The notes: generated from the sequence alone by a model not told the origin. 64,000 nucleotides of DNA from Vicia villosa (GCF_029867415.1 NC_081185.1:114621466-114685465), one strand, 5' to 3'. Counted from the stretch's first letter, positions 14,101-25,932 are shown. Translations and numbers: made by a program.

Positions 14101-14938
14101 GAAGAATGAAAGCATCGAGGATTGACTCTAGGCCATTTGGTCATAGAGACTCGGGTACCATGTCATGAACTAACTAACCAAAAAGATTGTACCGTTGGGT
14201 AATGGCATGTGAATGGTTTTATACTATATCTCTAACATGCTTGATATGTGTTCTCCTTCAACACTGCTCTGCAGGGTTCTTCTAGTAGATGGTCTGCCAG
14301 CAGAATAAGGACTGAAGCCGATGAAAAATTCGACGCAATTAAAGCTGCTAGAGAAGGACTCCCTGTATATTTTACCGGAGAGGTAGGGCATAAAGGATAT
14401 CATTGTTCTTTACTATGCAATGCATCAACCATTCATATCTATGCTCAGAGGTATAAAGGATATCATTTTTCTTATCATGTTCATTTTCATTTCTTATATA
14501 GATGATTTTCCCATGGATGTTTGATGAGATTCATGCCTTGAAACCATTCAAAGAAGTAGCTCATATATTGTCCGAGAAGAAGGATTGGCCCCGATTATAT
14601 GACTCCAAGGCTCTTAATAACAACAAGGTAGTTTACTTCACACTCATTTCATGCGCCACTATGATTGTCTCTGTACACGCACTTGAAGATGTATACATTC
14701 ATATTATATTTTCTGTTAACTTGATTCATATCTATGGTCACAGGTACCTGTTGCAGCCGCCGTTTACTATGAAGACATGTATGTGAATTTTAACCTTTCG
14801 AAGGAAACAGCTTCTCAAATAGCAGGGATCAGACTATGGATAACTAATGAGTTCATGCATTCTGGCTTGCGTGATGATGGGAACAAAGTTCTTGATCATT
14901 TGTTGGGAATGTTAAATGGAAAGAAACCATTATTTTGA
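11152..14938 (+). CDS. proline iminopeptidase-like alpha/beta-hydrolase (S33)
   Basis: Ten exons with GT-AG introns give a 518-residue protein: 11152-11488, 12526-12662, 12759-12932, 13130-13366, 13467-13567, 13656-13728, 13820-13888, 14275-14382, 14502-14627, 14744-14938 (TGA). All junctions keep phase. Family S33 prolyl aminopeptidases release N-terminal proline from peptides. Seen: oxyanion-loop motif LQGGPGFE (about residue 132), nucleophile elbow GQSYGGFC (Ser about 218) and a C-terminal FMHSGLRDD segment with the probable catalytic His; the acid is probably in WMFDEIH. The first ~65 residues are Ser/His/Pro/Arg-rich and poor in acids, suggesting an organelle transit peptide (inference). 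Length and layout match plant homologues such as Arabidopsis At3g61540. The start is the first ATG. No lesion seen, so it should be functional. Confidence 0.93.
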
Positions 14939-15480
14939 TCACCATTTCTACTCCCTAACAATGTTTTTTTTTATTATCATAAGCTGCCTAGCCTTTTGAG
15001 TTTTGAACCTTTTATTTTCTTCTGAATTTTTAGAGTTCAGTTCTTCATATAAAATTATAAGAAACTATTGTATTTGCTGAAATAATGTCAGGTTGGCATC
15101 AGTTGTACATTATATAACATTTTCGGTGTATTTTTTCTGGAGAAGTAAAATATTTTAAAAGCTTGATGTCAGACTTTTTATAATTGTTAAAATTCTTAGT
15201 TAGATTTCTGTTAGTAGTAATACTCAAGAGGTTAAAATAGCCATGATATTATTGAGCAGAAGAAGCAAAAAGGAACAAACTTTTAAAACAGAAACGAAGG
15301 ATAAGGTGGAATTTTGTTCCTACACTTTAACATAAAAAAGAGAGATAAAAAGGGTGATAGAGAAAAATGAAACAAATAATCCCATTTTGTTGAGGGCCAT
15401 CAAACACGAGGTCTTCCATTTAAATCAATTTAATTGGTAGTTGTGCAATCCGCCGTATCATACTTATTTATCTTAAAGGA
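14939..15480. other. 3' flank of the peptidase gene
   Basis: Begins with T-rich sequence likely to include the 3' UTR and polyadenylation region (AATAATG near 15082). No further gene seen. Confidence 0.4.
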
Positions 15481-15660
15481 GTGAAATTTTAGCTGTTAAA
15501 CTATTAGAAAAAAAATCAAGTTCTGCTTTCGTAATATTGCTAATAAAAACATCAAGTTCTGCTTCCGTAATATTGCTAATAAAAACATTTTCAAAAGAAA
15601 TTGAGTATAAATATATATACTTTGAAATTTTAGCCGTAAAACTATTAAAAAAAAAAAAAA
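15481..15660 (+). repeat. two-copy tandem repeat with a distant third partial copy
   Basis: The phrase AAGTTCTGCTTTCGTAATAT plus ATTGCTAATAAAAACATC is repeated in tandem (about 15518-15588) and its flanks, GAAATTTTAGC..TAAACTATTA, recur at about 15482 and 15625. A further copy of the AATATTGCTAATAAAAA..TATATACTTTGA part is at 17102-17159, after the hAT and copia pieces, so those insertions separated related sequences. Confidence 0.75.
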
Positions 15661-15718
15661 CAAGAAGTTCTTCTTGATGAGATTGATTGAAAATATACAT
15701 GTTGATATTTTTTATAGT

Positions 15719-16596
15719 CAGGGCCGACCCAATCTAAACTGAGGGTCTAGGCGAATTTTAATATTAAATTTTATTTATTAGATTTTAAAATTTTATTTCT
15801 TTAAACATCAACTTAATTGATAGTTGTGTAAAGGATATTCAACTAGACAATTTTGAATTGACTATATCTCATCTATTCAATTTTAACCATGAGATTCAAG
15901 TAGTTAGACAATTAGACTAAAAAAAGAATATTAATTTTTTAGTTTAAAAATAGTGCACTGTCGGTGTAAAATAATTTTACACATACAACCAATAAAAACT
16001 CTTATATTTATCATGTCATTTCAGTATTTTAAAAATAAAATTGAAATTTATTGTAATGCATGTTCCCATTAATTGACCGTGTAAAACTATTTTACACTTC
16101 AGTTCATTTCCTTTTTTCTCTTAATTTTTTCTAATTGATTTTACTTAATATTACTTTTAAATTGACAATAAAACCAATTTGTTCAATCTTGACCAAGACA
16201 ATATTGATCTTAAATAAATTAATTTTAATATAAGTTATTATTATTAATGTGGGTTTAGCATAAAATGGTAAAACAATAAAGCTTAAATATTTTTACAACC
16301 AAAAGTATATATTAGTATATACTAAAATATGTTAGGTTGAATCAATCTTTTTTATATGCAATGCTTTAACTATTATTCTGGCTACCTTTATTCTTTCCAA
16401 TATTTTTTGCTAATTCTCTCTCTAAATTGAAAATCATACAACCAAAGCTGCACTACCTGACAAGCGTAGGAAAATTTTCTATAATAACCAATACAAAAAT
16501 CACTACAATACTGTGTATATTACTCCAAATGCTAATAGAAAAAAATTGGAGGCCCAAGGCGGTTGCCTAGTTGGCCTACCCCTTGGGCCGGGCCTA
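15719..16596. mobile_element. non-autonomous hAT element, 8-bp TSD
   Basis: An 878-bp element with ends CAGGGCCGACCC and, read inward from the right, TAGGCCCGGCCC. It is flanked by perfect 8-bp duplications TTTATAGT (15711-15718, 16597-16604), the size expected for the hAT superfamily. The interior is AT-rich, has no transposase frame, and contains a nested small MITE. Confidence 0.9.
15950..16105. mobile_element. small MITE nested in the hAT element
   Basis: Inverted ends around AGTGCACTGTCGGTGTAAAA on the left and CCGTGTAAAACTATTTTACAC..AGTTCAT on the right. The same family style (GTGCACTGACA..TGTAAA) recurs at 25768-25932 and 33031-33182. Boundaries are approximate. Confidence 0.55.
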
Positions 16597-16666
16597 TTTA
16601 TAGTGGAGTATGATTGTCGGTGAAGACAATGAAAGTTTACGTAATATTTTCAATCAAGTTGGAGAT

Positions 16667-17065
16667 TGTTGGGTTTGGTTGAAAATATATATATTGAAGA
16701 AGTCCCACATCGCATAATTTTGTGAAGGAAGAGGGAGTCTAAGGCTATATAAAAGATTCAAGTTATTCGTTACAAGATGTACCAGTCAAAAACACTTTAA
16801 GTTTGTATTTGATTTTATTTATTCTCTTGTGTTAGAGTGTTGTGAGATGTAGTTAAATATTTGTTTTGGAGGGGGTGGGTGTACTGGGGGCCGTGAGTTA
16901 GTTGAGGGTATGTTATGTGTTGTAACAATTTTTACATAGTGTTATTCTCTAGTTGTCTATCGATAACGGTCGTGGTTTTTTTCTTCTGGTTTTGGAGTTT
17001 CCACGTTAATCTCTTGTGTTGTTATTTTGTTTCTCTTTTTCTCTATGTTTGTTATTTTTCCAACA
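16667..17065 (+). mobile_element. Ty1/copia 3' LTR of a truncated element
   Basis: A 399-bp sequence runs from TGTTGGG to TTTTTCCAACA, with the LTR signature TG..CA and the short inverted TGTTGG/CCAACA. It contains AGTCCCACATCG, a TATA-like GGCTATATAAAAGA (about 16743) and the CGTGGTTTTT..TTTCCACGTTAATCTC block common in plant copia LTRs. Just upstream, CAAGTTGGAGAT resembles the copia polypurine tract, so this is read as a 3' LTR with the remainder of the element lost, rather than a solo LTR. The flanks (GAGAT, CTTCT) do not match as a duplication, consistent with truncation. Confidence 0.8.
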
Positions 17066-17159
17066 CTTCTTCCATTCACTTGTAACAAATTAGATATTTT
17101 TAATATTGCTAATAAAAATATTTTTAAAAGGAATTGGGCATAAATATATATACTTTGAT

Positions 17160-18519
17160 GGCATAATTAGTTATCGAACCCTTTAACTTAATTTAATGTT
17201 TCGCTTTAGTCTTTTAACTAAAAAATGTTACAAAATAATCTCTTAAAAACCATTATGTTACCTAAAATGTTACCTGTCATTAGTTCTTCACAAAAAAAGT
17301 TAAGTATTGACTATGTGGCATGATATCTAAGCAAATGGTAAAATGTTGACTTAGAAAGTGTGTTATAAAAGCCTTCTAGGGTTGAATCATCATCTTCCCT
17401 ATTCCGTTTTCCGCGTTTTATGAAATCAGCGACATCTGCTTCTCCTTCTTTCGTATGGTTCAATCATCATATTTCCTTCTTTCATTTTCTTATACGTTCG
17501 ATCATCATCTTTCCATTGCTGCATGTTTTTGTCCCTAATGTCAAAGAATACAAGCAGTGCTTCAATGTAAAACAATCAAAGCTTTGGGATAGTTAGGTAT
17601 GTGCTTCATAGAAACAAAAGGATGAAGTGTTTTTGCCAATATAACAATGTTCTTCGTATTGTCGATGATACGAACATTGTGAACTATTGGAAATTTTTTG
17701 GAGTTGTAGAAATTATAGAAATCACACGATAAGAGTTGTAATTTCTTCAAGTGGTTAGGTGATGAAATTGTTGATGAAAGGGATTTGAAGATTGAAAGGA
17801 AAAAGAAGAAAATTTTATAATTGAAGAATGAGGGTTTTCCACACTAGAGGATGGTTGAAAATGTCCACGGTGGTTGAGATTTTGAGCTTAGGATTGAATC
17901 TTGTGTTTGTAACAATGTATCTCAAAAAGAATTAGGGTAAAGCATTGTGTTTGTAGAATTTTGAGTTTATCAATGTACTTCACTTTTTGAACATGTCATG
18001 AGAATTCTATGTAACATTATTGTTGATTTAATGATTGTTTTTATGAGAAACTATGTGTTTAGTATATTGTACCATTATAACTAAAACAAAACAATGGTGT
18101 AACATACATACAAAACAATGATATAACAATGAAACAAAACACTGGTATAAAAGAAAGGGAAAAAACAGTGGTGTAACATACTAGTTTAGAGACCAAAGTG
18201 AAACAGTATAATTTAGTTAAAGGTCTAATTTAAAATCTATAATACAGTTAAGGGACCAATGTGAAATGTGCACGTAGAGTTAAGGGAGCAATATGAAACA
18301 TGCATATAAAGGAAAAACAAAGAGAGAGAAAAAATTCCAGGTCATATTTTACATGTCCAACAAGGCAAAAAATTAACGTTTTTTTTTCAGAAAAACTAAC
18401 GACAGAGATCATTTCAGGCAACTGAATGGTTTTTAAGCGACTACTTTGTAATGTTTTTTAGTTAAGGGACTAAAGCAAAATATTAAATTAAGTTAAGAGA
18501 ACAAAAGATGCATTAAGTC
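17160..18519. mobile_element. Mutator-like element with captured gene fragment
   Basis: A 1360-bp element with about 95-bp inverted ends: GGCATAATTAG..TTTAACTTAATTTAATGTTT on the left against GACTTAATGC..CTTAACTTAATTTAATATTT from the right, both running on to GCTTAAAAACCATT-type text. Flanks are TACTTTGAT (17151-17159) and TAGTTTGAT (18520-18528), a 9-bp duplication with one mismatch. No transposase; the middle holds a decayed GRF zinc-finger fragment. Confidence 0.82.
17622..17819 (+). pseudogene. decayed GRF-type zinc finger fragment
   Basis: Reading from ATG at 17622 gives KCFCQYNNVLRIVDD..YWKFFG and then stops. In another frame, from about 17733, SCNFFKWLGDEIVDERDLK continues into a lysine-rich tail and a stop. 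Together these resemble the C-x-C .. F-x-G .. C-x-FFKW pattern and the charged coiled tail of plant GRF zinc-finger proteins, broken by stops and a frame change. GRF domains bind single-stranded nucleic acid. It sits wholly inside the Mutator-like element, which suggests capture. It is not expected to make protein. Confidence 0.65.
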
Positions 18520-18689
18520 TAGTTTGATAACTTACATAAGATATGGTAACAAGTAAAAATCATTTATTGTTTTATATTTATTATTGGCTGGAGCAAATTA
18601 ATGAACCATGCACTGAGACTCATTTGGCCCATTGCATAAGTTTCATTAATGTGGGATTGCTCTTTCCACCCTTATGTGTGCATTCCTCA

Positions 18690-19500
18690 TCTTTGAAAAT
18701 CGTAAAATGTCCTTCAAGCGTCTGAAGATACATCTTTGAGCGCACCCAAAATTACACCAAAATGCGCTATTATGATATTCACCTTATTTTGAATGAAATA
18801 TGACCCGAAGATGCATCTCTCTATGCTTGTTAGGGGTTTCCAGAGATGCATCTCCAAAAAATTCCTTGAAAGTTATTGGAAGCGTGTTAATTGCAAATGA
18901 GGATTTTTTGGAGATGCATCTTCGGAAATCCCCTAGAATCATTTCAACAGAGCACATTGTCCCAACATTGTAATTTTTTGAGGCCAACTTATATTGAAGT
19001 AAAATCAAAATAAAATCAAACTAAAGTTAAATGAAATTAAAAAAGTTGTACATTAATTCAAAAAGTCAACACCATAAATAATATTTGTCCAAAAATACAT
19101 CTAAACATAAACTATTGGTTTGTCGAATCCCCTGCCTTCTCCTCCTCTGCCTATACTGCACGATATCTCATAACTCGACAAACATGTTTTTCACAAGGGC
19201 CAACTATGGAATGCCATCCTAAAAGAGTCTTCCCTCTATGGCTGCCTTATCCATCTTCCAAACACGCCGACATGTCACCGTCACATCCTCAGTACGGTCA
19301 TCCTAGGCCTTAAGTACCTTCTAAAGGGGGGGTGTTTAAGAAGATGCATCTTCGGACGTGCCTTTTACGTATACAGAGATGCATCTCCAAATTATATTTT
19401 TGCATAATAGGGGTGCCTATTCGATTTGGTCTGAGAAATGTTTTAAAAAGGTGCGTCAAGAGATGCATCTCCGAACCCCAGGAGTATTCGTGAATTTTCA
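18690..19500. repeat. hairpin-rich MULE-like repeat (GATGCATCTCCGAA family)
   Basis: Self-complementary GGAGATGCATCTCC/GAAGATGCATCTTC motifs occur at about 18722, 18805, 18842, 18910, 19342, 19375 and 19455. One such motif is also in the Mutator-like element at about 6832, so the two are related. The middle (19040-19330) is less AT-rich and could be coding-derived, but I see no domain. Termini and target duplication were not found. Confidence 0.5.
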
Positions 19501-19507
19501 TGGTAGT

Positions 19508-19745
19508 GCGTATATTGATAGGAAAAGTAAATGATCGTCTTTAATGTGAAGGTTAATGCGTATATCGATAGAAAAGTAAATGATCTTTTTCAACCAAAAG
19601 GTTGATGCGCAGATCGATAGGAAAAATTAAATGATCGTCTTCAACTGAAAGGTTGATGCGTATATCGACAGGAAAATAAATGATCTTCTTCAAACAAAAG
19701 GTTGATGCGCAGATCGACAGAAAAAATTAAATGATCGACAGGAAG
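19508..19745 (+). repeat. tandem array, ~50-bp unit, alternating two types
   Basis: Units begin at 19508, 19558, 19607, 19658 and 19707. Each carries ATCGATAGGAAAA..TAAATGATC and most carry AAAAGGTTGATGCG. Units alternate between GCGTATATCGA and GCGCAGATCGA starts, so the real period is a ~100-bp dimer. Confidence 0.9.
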
Positions 19746-20764
19746 ATTTATCCATAATGTTTTATCAATGACCATGCTTCTATCCAAACATATATTTAAA
19801 TCAAATCATTCCCATTTCTTCCCCTTCCCACCCCTCCCTTAGATAAAAATTCCTCATCTCCCCTCCCCTCGATTAAACAAAACGGACTGTAATAGTGTGT
19901 TTGAATGGGTTTTTAATGAGAGAATGTAATATTTTAAGGTGGATAAAAAACTTAAGAATGGTTAAAATGATAAAAATCTATGAAATATTTTGTTGAAGTT
20001 AAATTTCATGATTTTGAAATGACATATAAAATAATAGAATTTTAAATTTCTCTCATACTCCATAAAATTGAAATGTCAAATTAGTTAATGTTATTATTTC
20101 AAAATTTTCAAATTGGTACCATATTTTCCAAAATTTTAAAAGTGATCCTCAAAATTTTCAAAAAATTACAAATTATTACTTATTAATTTTCAGATTTTAC
20201 AAGTTGTCCCTTTTAAATTTTAAAATTTACAAATTAATTCTTAATAATTTTAAAATTTTATAAATTGTCCCATTTAAGTTTAAAAATTACAAATTCACCC
20301 CTTTTTTAAAATTTAAAATTTGAATTAAAAATTTTAAAATTTATAAAAATGAACTTAAAAATCTAATAAGGATTTATCTTAATCCTTTATAAGAAAAATT
20401 TAAATTAATTAAAATTTTAAATTTCTTAAATTTTTTCAATTATCTTAACCATACATATTCTAAATGTTTATTTGGTTTTGATTTAATTTGAATTCGTGTA
20501 AAAAGTTATAGAAAAAATTAAATGAAACCGAATTAAATGAATTTTATTGATTTTGAAAGAGACCAACTCGTTGAGACAACTCACAAAAATTGATTAAATC
20601 ACACACACGAGAAAAAACCAAACAAAAGTGCTTTGGTTAGAACGACAGTTCTTATGACAAGTCGCAACACCAGCGATATCTTCCACAGATAGGACCAAAC
20701 CAAACGAATCCCTTTCCTTGTTGCTTCTTCCTCACTTTTTTCTCCCAATTCACCACAATCATCC
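19746..20764. other. intergenic DNA and upstream region of the kinase gene
   Basis: From about 20090 to 20460 the sequence is low-complexity AT-rich (repeated TTTTAAAATTTACAAATT phrases). The last 200 bases are the likely promoter and leader of the gene at 20765. No other gene seen. Confidence 0.5.
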
Positions 20765-23618
20765 ATGGTAGCATTGGGTAAAGGATTTTCCATGCCTAAC
20801 AACATGGTTTTCAGATCAGAGCTCCAACCTATCACACCGGAACGCTTCCATGGCATTGATTCTTCTTCTTCTTCCCGTCGAAGGGACCTTGTATTCGTCG
20901 TCAACCCTCAAGGTAGTTTTTTCTTCCCTCTTTGCTTGCTCACAAAATAATTATTCCTTTTTCATAGAATGTTCAATTCTTTCCGTATAATTGACACTCT
21001 TATCGATAGTTAGTTAATTAGTTAGTTAGCTAGACATGTTATTGATTATAGGCTATGTAGTACTGACACTTCTGAAAACATGTAAGAGCGTAAGTGTCCG
21101 TGTCCGTGTCCGAAACAAGTGTAATTTATTTATCTTTTAAAATTATTGCTATGTCGCTGTCCTGTTTCCAAAGCTTAAGTTAAGTGTTGTATGAAATTTT
21201 GAAGCAATCAACTTGGGTTGTAGGTGCTAATGGGAGGACTGGTAGAGAATGGAGGAAGTTAGTTCCATATCTTAAGTCTCGCCTTGGTAAAGAATGCAAT
21301 GTGAGTCCTTTCAACTATGTGTTTGTTTATCTGAGATTTCATGATACACGTGTTTATACCCTTTTTGATTTTTGAATAGATATGTGAATCCTTAACTTCA
21401 GGCCCTTGTCATGCGATTGACATAACGAGAGAGGTTAGTTACAAGGGTTTTAAATTCATTGGTATAAGCTTAAGGACTAAACTTAGGTGATTATAGGTGT
21501 TGTTTGTTTGGTTCATCAATTACAACATGTTACGTTTTACAATCGGATACATAGGTACGCACATAAGTTTAGTCATAAACTATATTGGTTTTAATGAGTT
21601 CATATATTGTGATTGTTATCTCGTGCTATATAGGCTATAAGGGAAGGGGCTGATGCTGTCATTGCTGTTGGAGGTGATGGAACTCTTCATGAGGTATAGA
21701 TTGTACCGAAGTGAAATCTTTTAGTAGTTTCTATTTTCTGTCTTATTAGAAAGGGCTCAACCAAGCGTGCTTTTGATGTGTTGATTGTAAAACATATTTA
21801 CTTAGTAGTAAGCGTATTTGTTGACGAATTTCTATATTCTTTCTTCCTTTTGCGCCTAATGTTCCTCAGTTCATTATAAGCAGGTTGTTAATGGGTTTTT
21901 CTGGGCTGGAAAACCTGTTGCTAATCAAATGAATGAGTCTACACGTTCAACTGCTCTCGGTGTGAGTAGCAGCATCCAGAATGCCATATTCTCAGTTTTT
22001 TTTCATTGCATGTGGTTTGCGTTTCTCAAATCCCTAACAAATATCCTGAATGATACTATCATTAACTATATTCTGTCTTTATGCAGCTCATCCCCTTGGG
22101 GACCGGTTCTGATTTTGCCAGAACATTTGGATGGTTTGTTTGTTCTTTTGTATTTTCATTCATTTTGCATTGCACTTCTATATAACTGAAGTTAATAGAA
22201 ACATCTGTTGCTCTTTTTTAGGAAAGATGATCCCTGTGAGGCTGTTGAACGCGTTGCTAGAGGTTTTATCTTTTTCTTGTCTTACAATTGCTATTTCCTT
22301 CTAGCCTAGCTGTGTCATAATAGCTCTAGCATGGTGTAGCTAGCCTCACATCTTATGTTGCTACAAATTCTTTTAGTTTTTTCCTTAATACCTTCTAATA
22401 CATTTCTTCTTTGGATCTAACTCCTCTAAAATGAACAATCACTTTAGACGGTAAAGTAAGTAATCTTAATTGTTGATAAGTTAACCAAATGGTTGATATT
22501 TTTTGCATGTGTTAGAATATCAACTAGTGATTTTCTCATCAATGGTTGGGATGTCTTACTTTACCAACTAAAGTGAGTGCTCATTTTAGAGGAAATGAAT
22601 CCTTTTTTCTTTAGGGTTGAGATCAAAGATAGATGTCGGAGTTATTACTGGAGAAAGTTGCGAACATCATTACTTCATAAATATTGCTGACATTCATTTG
22701 TAAGGCTTACTTAGAAGTTTTCAAATAAGCATATAACAACACGGAAATTGTATATAAATTGCATAGTTGATCAAATTTTGCAGGACTGCAAAGGCAGGTT
22801 TTCATGCTGCTAGGTACAAGGCATTTGGAAAAGTGTGCTATGTCATCGGGGCATTGCAAGCCTTCATGGGACATCAAAATCAGGATCTGAGAATCAAGGT
22901 CAGTATTAATTTTTTACCCTTGCTATGAAAGGTAACAGTAAATTGTCTCTATCGGTCGTGTATAAGTTCAGCTCTTCTATAGCCTTTTATGTAAGTGCAC
23001 TGTGCACTAGAAGTGTCATAAAGGTTTTATATTACGTGAGAAAATGCAGATCAACGAAGGCGAGTGGGTTACATTTCCTCAAGTGACTGCTATTTGTGCC
23101 GGTAATGCAAAATACTTTGGCGGCGGCATGAAAATTGCACCGAATGCTGATCCTTTCACAGGAAATTTAGAGGTGAAATGCTTTTTCTAAAGGATCTCAG
23201 TGATGAAGATTATAATCTATTTTTAGCGATCTGTTAGCTAAACCTACTCCTAAACTCCTACTCATCTTTTATTGAAGTTTGTAGTTTCACATAAATTCTG
23301 CAGGTTGTGATTCTTCAGGACTTCAAGTGGTATGATTTTGTTCTCAAATTACATAAACTTTACAATGGGACACATCTCTCGGTTAAAAATGTATCGACAA
23401 GAAGGTATCATCTTTTTCAAATATTTAGATGACCCTGTTTACATAAGGTTTGTGGTTATACTCATTTGGAGTGATGTTTGTATCGTAGTGTACTTTCGAT
23501 TGAGGTGGAGGACATCTCAGGCAAGGGTGGCATCTATATTCAATCTGACGGAGAGCATTTGGGATTCCTTCCAAAAAAGATCTCTATTCTCCCTGCTGCT
23601 ATTCAGATGATATTTTGA
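20765..23618 (+). CDS. LCBK2: sphingoid long-chain-base kinase 2-like (DAGK catalytic family)
   Basis: Twelve exons give 352 residues: 20765-20912, 21224-21300, 21380-21433, 21634-21693, 21884-21961, 22087-22133, 22222-22262, 22615-22699, 22784-22898, 23050-23172, 23304-23404, 23489-23618 (TGA). All introns are GT-AG and in phase. The family phosphorylates sphingoid bases, or diacylglycerol in relatives. Seen: [16 protein letters not shown] (nucleotide-binding start), [16 protein letters not shown] (catalytic glycine loop), [16 protein letters not shown] and the C-terminal [13 protein letters not shown] with the family's DGE. The whole length resembles Arabidopsis At2g46090, annotated as sphingoid long-chain-base kinase 2; substrate is inferred from that. 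The N-terminus before the kinase core is only about 45 residues. Intron 7 carries a MITE. No lesion seen. Confidence 0.92.
22421..22595. mobile_element. MITE in intron 7 of the kinase gene
   Basis: Inverted ends: CTCCTCTAAAATGAACAATC..ACTTTAG..GGTAAAGTAAG on the left pair with CCTCTAAAATGAGCACTCAC..TTTAGTTGGTAAAGTAAG read from the right. About 175 bp, no coding. It does not touch the splice sites at 22263 and 22614, though its right end lies only about 20 bp from the acceptor. Superfamily unresolved. Confidence 0.7.
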
Positions 23619-25767
23619 TCCTTTTAGAGTATAACAGATTCGACAAAAAAGAGATGATGCTTTTCATGCCTTGTAATTTGTTAGATTTAAATAGAGGAGG
23701 ATTTTTTCGTGTTAATTGCTTAAGCATCAGGGTAGGTTTCCTACATCATTTTTTTGTAGCCTTAGGGTGAGAAGCCAAGAAGTCATAAATTTGAATTGAA
23801 AATGGGTTGATGTATACTTTACTGAATTACTGTAAAATGTTTCTACATTTATAGAATGTAAAAAACTGTACAGATTGGAAGGTTAAAATAGTTACCACGC
23901 ATCTCTTCAAAATTTTGCATCTTTTTGTTTGTAGGTAGTGTCAATTTATTACTCAAATGACTGGCCTGAGATTTATCAATACTCTGAATGATGCTTCAGT
24001 ATCACACACTACCTTGTGCTTTATTTCTTTTCCGTTCTATTGGCTTTTGGTAGTAATTCTGATAAACACTGGTTTGTTTTCTAATAGAATGTAGCAATTA
24101 GTTGTCTTCAGCAAAAATGTGTGTTTAACAGTATTTTGTGCAACTATGCTATGTGACCGTGCTGCTATGAGGTGGATGCATAATCTGGATAAGTATGCTG
24201 GTAATAAAATGTTCAGTAGTGTTTGTTATTTTAGCAATGGAACACATTCTAAGGCTTAGTTAGCAAGAGAATTGGGTTAAGAAATGAGGCAATGATGACT
24301 TTAGGCATCTGAAAATAATTATTAGTGATTAACTTTGTTTTATTCTTAAAAGGTCTCATGAATCATGACACTAATAAAAAGGCTCAACTTACAGTTCTAT
24401 GGTCTCTCCCTTAGTGAAAAAATCTGTTACAAAATTTACTTTAGGCACCACTCACGGTTGGCCCTGTCTTGAGATAAATTAATTGTTTTCTCTTTATTTT
24501 CTTGTAGCCTTAATGCAATTTGTAAGTTGTTATGGTAGTTGTGATGTTGATAGTGTAATGTATAATGTTACAACTTAACTTTTTTTCTTTTGATATAGTC
24601 AATGTTTGAATATCTATCCTTTATGATGTTCACCAAACTATAGTTTTATTTTGGAGTCCAAAGTAGCAGTTTTAATTTCTTTCTAAGTATGCATTTTCTT
24701 ACTTAGTTATCACTCCTAGTTAGTTCAACCAATCAAATTAGACGTTAGTTTTAACCCTCCTAGTAACTGGGAGGCTTCAATAAATTTACCAACTTCTGTT
24801 CAATTTTCATGGCAGAGTATAAAACCATGTAAATTATTATTGATATTTGAGATGTCTAACTGTTTGCACTTTCTATTCTTACAGGCTATCACTTTATTAT
24901 TTGTTCCGGCAATTACATATTTCATGAAAACAACCTCAATATTCATAACAGGAAATAAAATTTTATAATTTCCAAAATAGATAATCTTATCTGATTTAGA
25001 TTTTAAAATTTTCCCTTTTTATCTATGCACCATTATTACTGTTGCTCTTTCTGGTTACGAAGCAAGAACACGCAATATACCCCAACACATTTTGAAGCCT
25101 GAGACAAAATTTTATATTAAATATTTTAATATAATAAAAATATTTTTATTTTAGATTAATGTATTTTAACTTTATGTTTTTTAGAATGTAAAATTATTAA
25201 ATTATTCTAATCAATTTTATTTTCATTGGATAATAAAATCAACACATCTAAGCACTCTGCTTATCATTTTAAAAAAATCATAATTGAAAAAACGTTACCA
25301 AAATTCTTTAAAAAAAAACTTAAATTTCAAATATTCTTTTTATGTAAGATAACTTAAAAGATTATTATTTATAAATATGGTTTTTAACACGGCCATTTTA
25401 AGGCGTTAAAAGCGGAATATTGCACAGAGTTCTAAATATTTCACGCTTAATTTGTGGTTAAAAAGATCTAAAATATATTGATTATGGTTAACCAATAACA
25501 AAATAAGGCCTCTATTTATTTTTTTGGTAAACCTACACTTCCAAAAACTTATTAAAACTTACCCTAGGGCCCTAGGGGCGACCCTGTGTATAATATTTTT
25601 TATTAAAAATTTAATAAAACTATAGATTATATTAATCATTTATTTTATTTATAATTATTAATTATTTTTTATTATTTGGTTAATCAGATATATCATATTT
25701 AAAATATTTTTTAATATTTAATTATAAATTTATTATTCAATATTTTGCAATCTATTAAAGGTTTAAT
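23619..25767. other. 3' flank of the kinase gene and intergenic DNA
   Basis: No gene seen. The first ~200 bp should include the 3' UTR. Around 25570-25590 the phrase CCCTAGGGGCGACCCTG reads from the other strand like a hAT terminal repeat (CAGGGTCGCCCC), but the other end and a target duplication were not found. Confidence 0.45.
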
Positions 25768-25932
25768 GGATATGCACAGACTGTGAAAAATAGTTTTACA
25801 CTGTCATCCAATAGAAAACTAACAATATGTCAGGTCACTAAATTTTTTTTAAAATAAAAGTGGGCTGTAATTGAATACATGGTTGTGATTGATTAACAGT
25901 GTGAAACTATTTTACACTGTTTGTGGATCACC
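25768..25932. mobile_element. small MITE, GTGTAAAA family
   Basis: About 165 bp with inverted ends: ATGCACAGACTGTGAAAAAT..AGTTTTACACTGT on the left against TGATCCACAAACAGTGTAAAATAGTTTCACACTGT from the right. Same style as 15950-16105 and 33031-33182. Confidence 0.6.

Noticed and set aside
16667..17065. Solo copia LTR
   Set aside because: PPT-like AAGTTGGAGAT directly upstream and no matching 5-bp flanks favour a 3' LTR of a truncated element.
25560..25592. Right terminus of a hAT element
   Set aside because: CAGGGTCGCCCC-like end on the minus strand, but no partner end or 8-bp duplication found.
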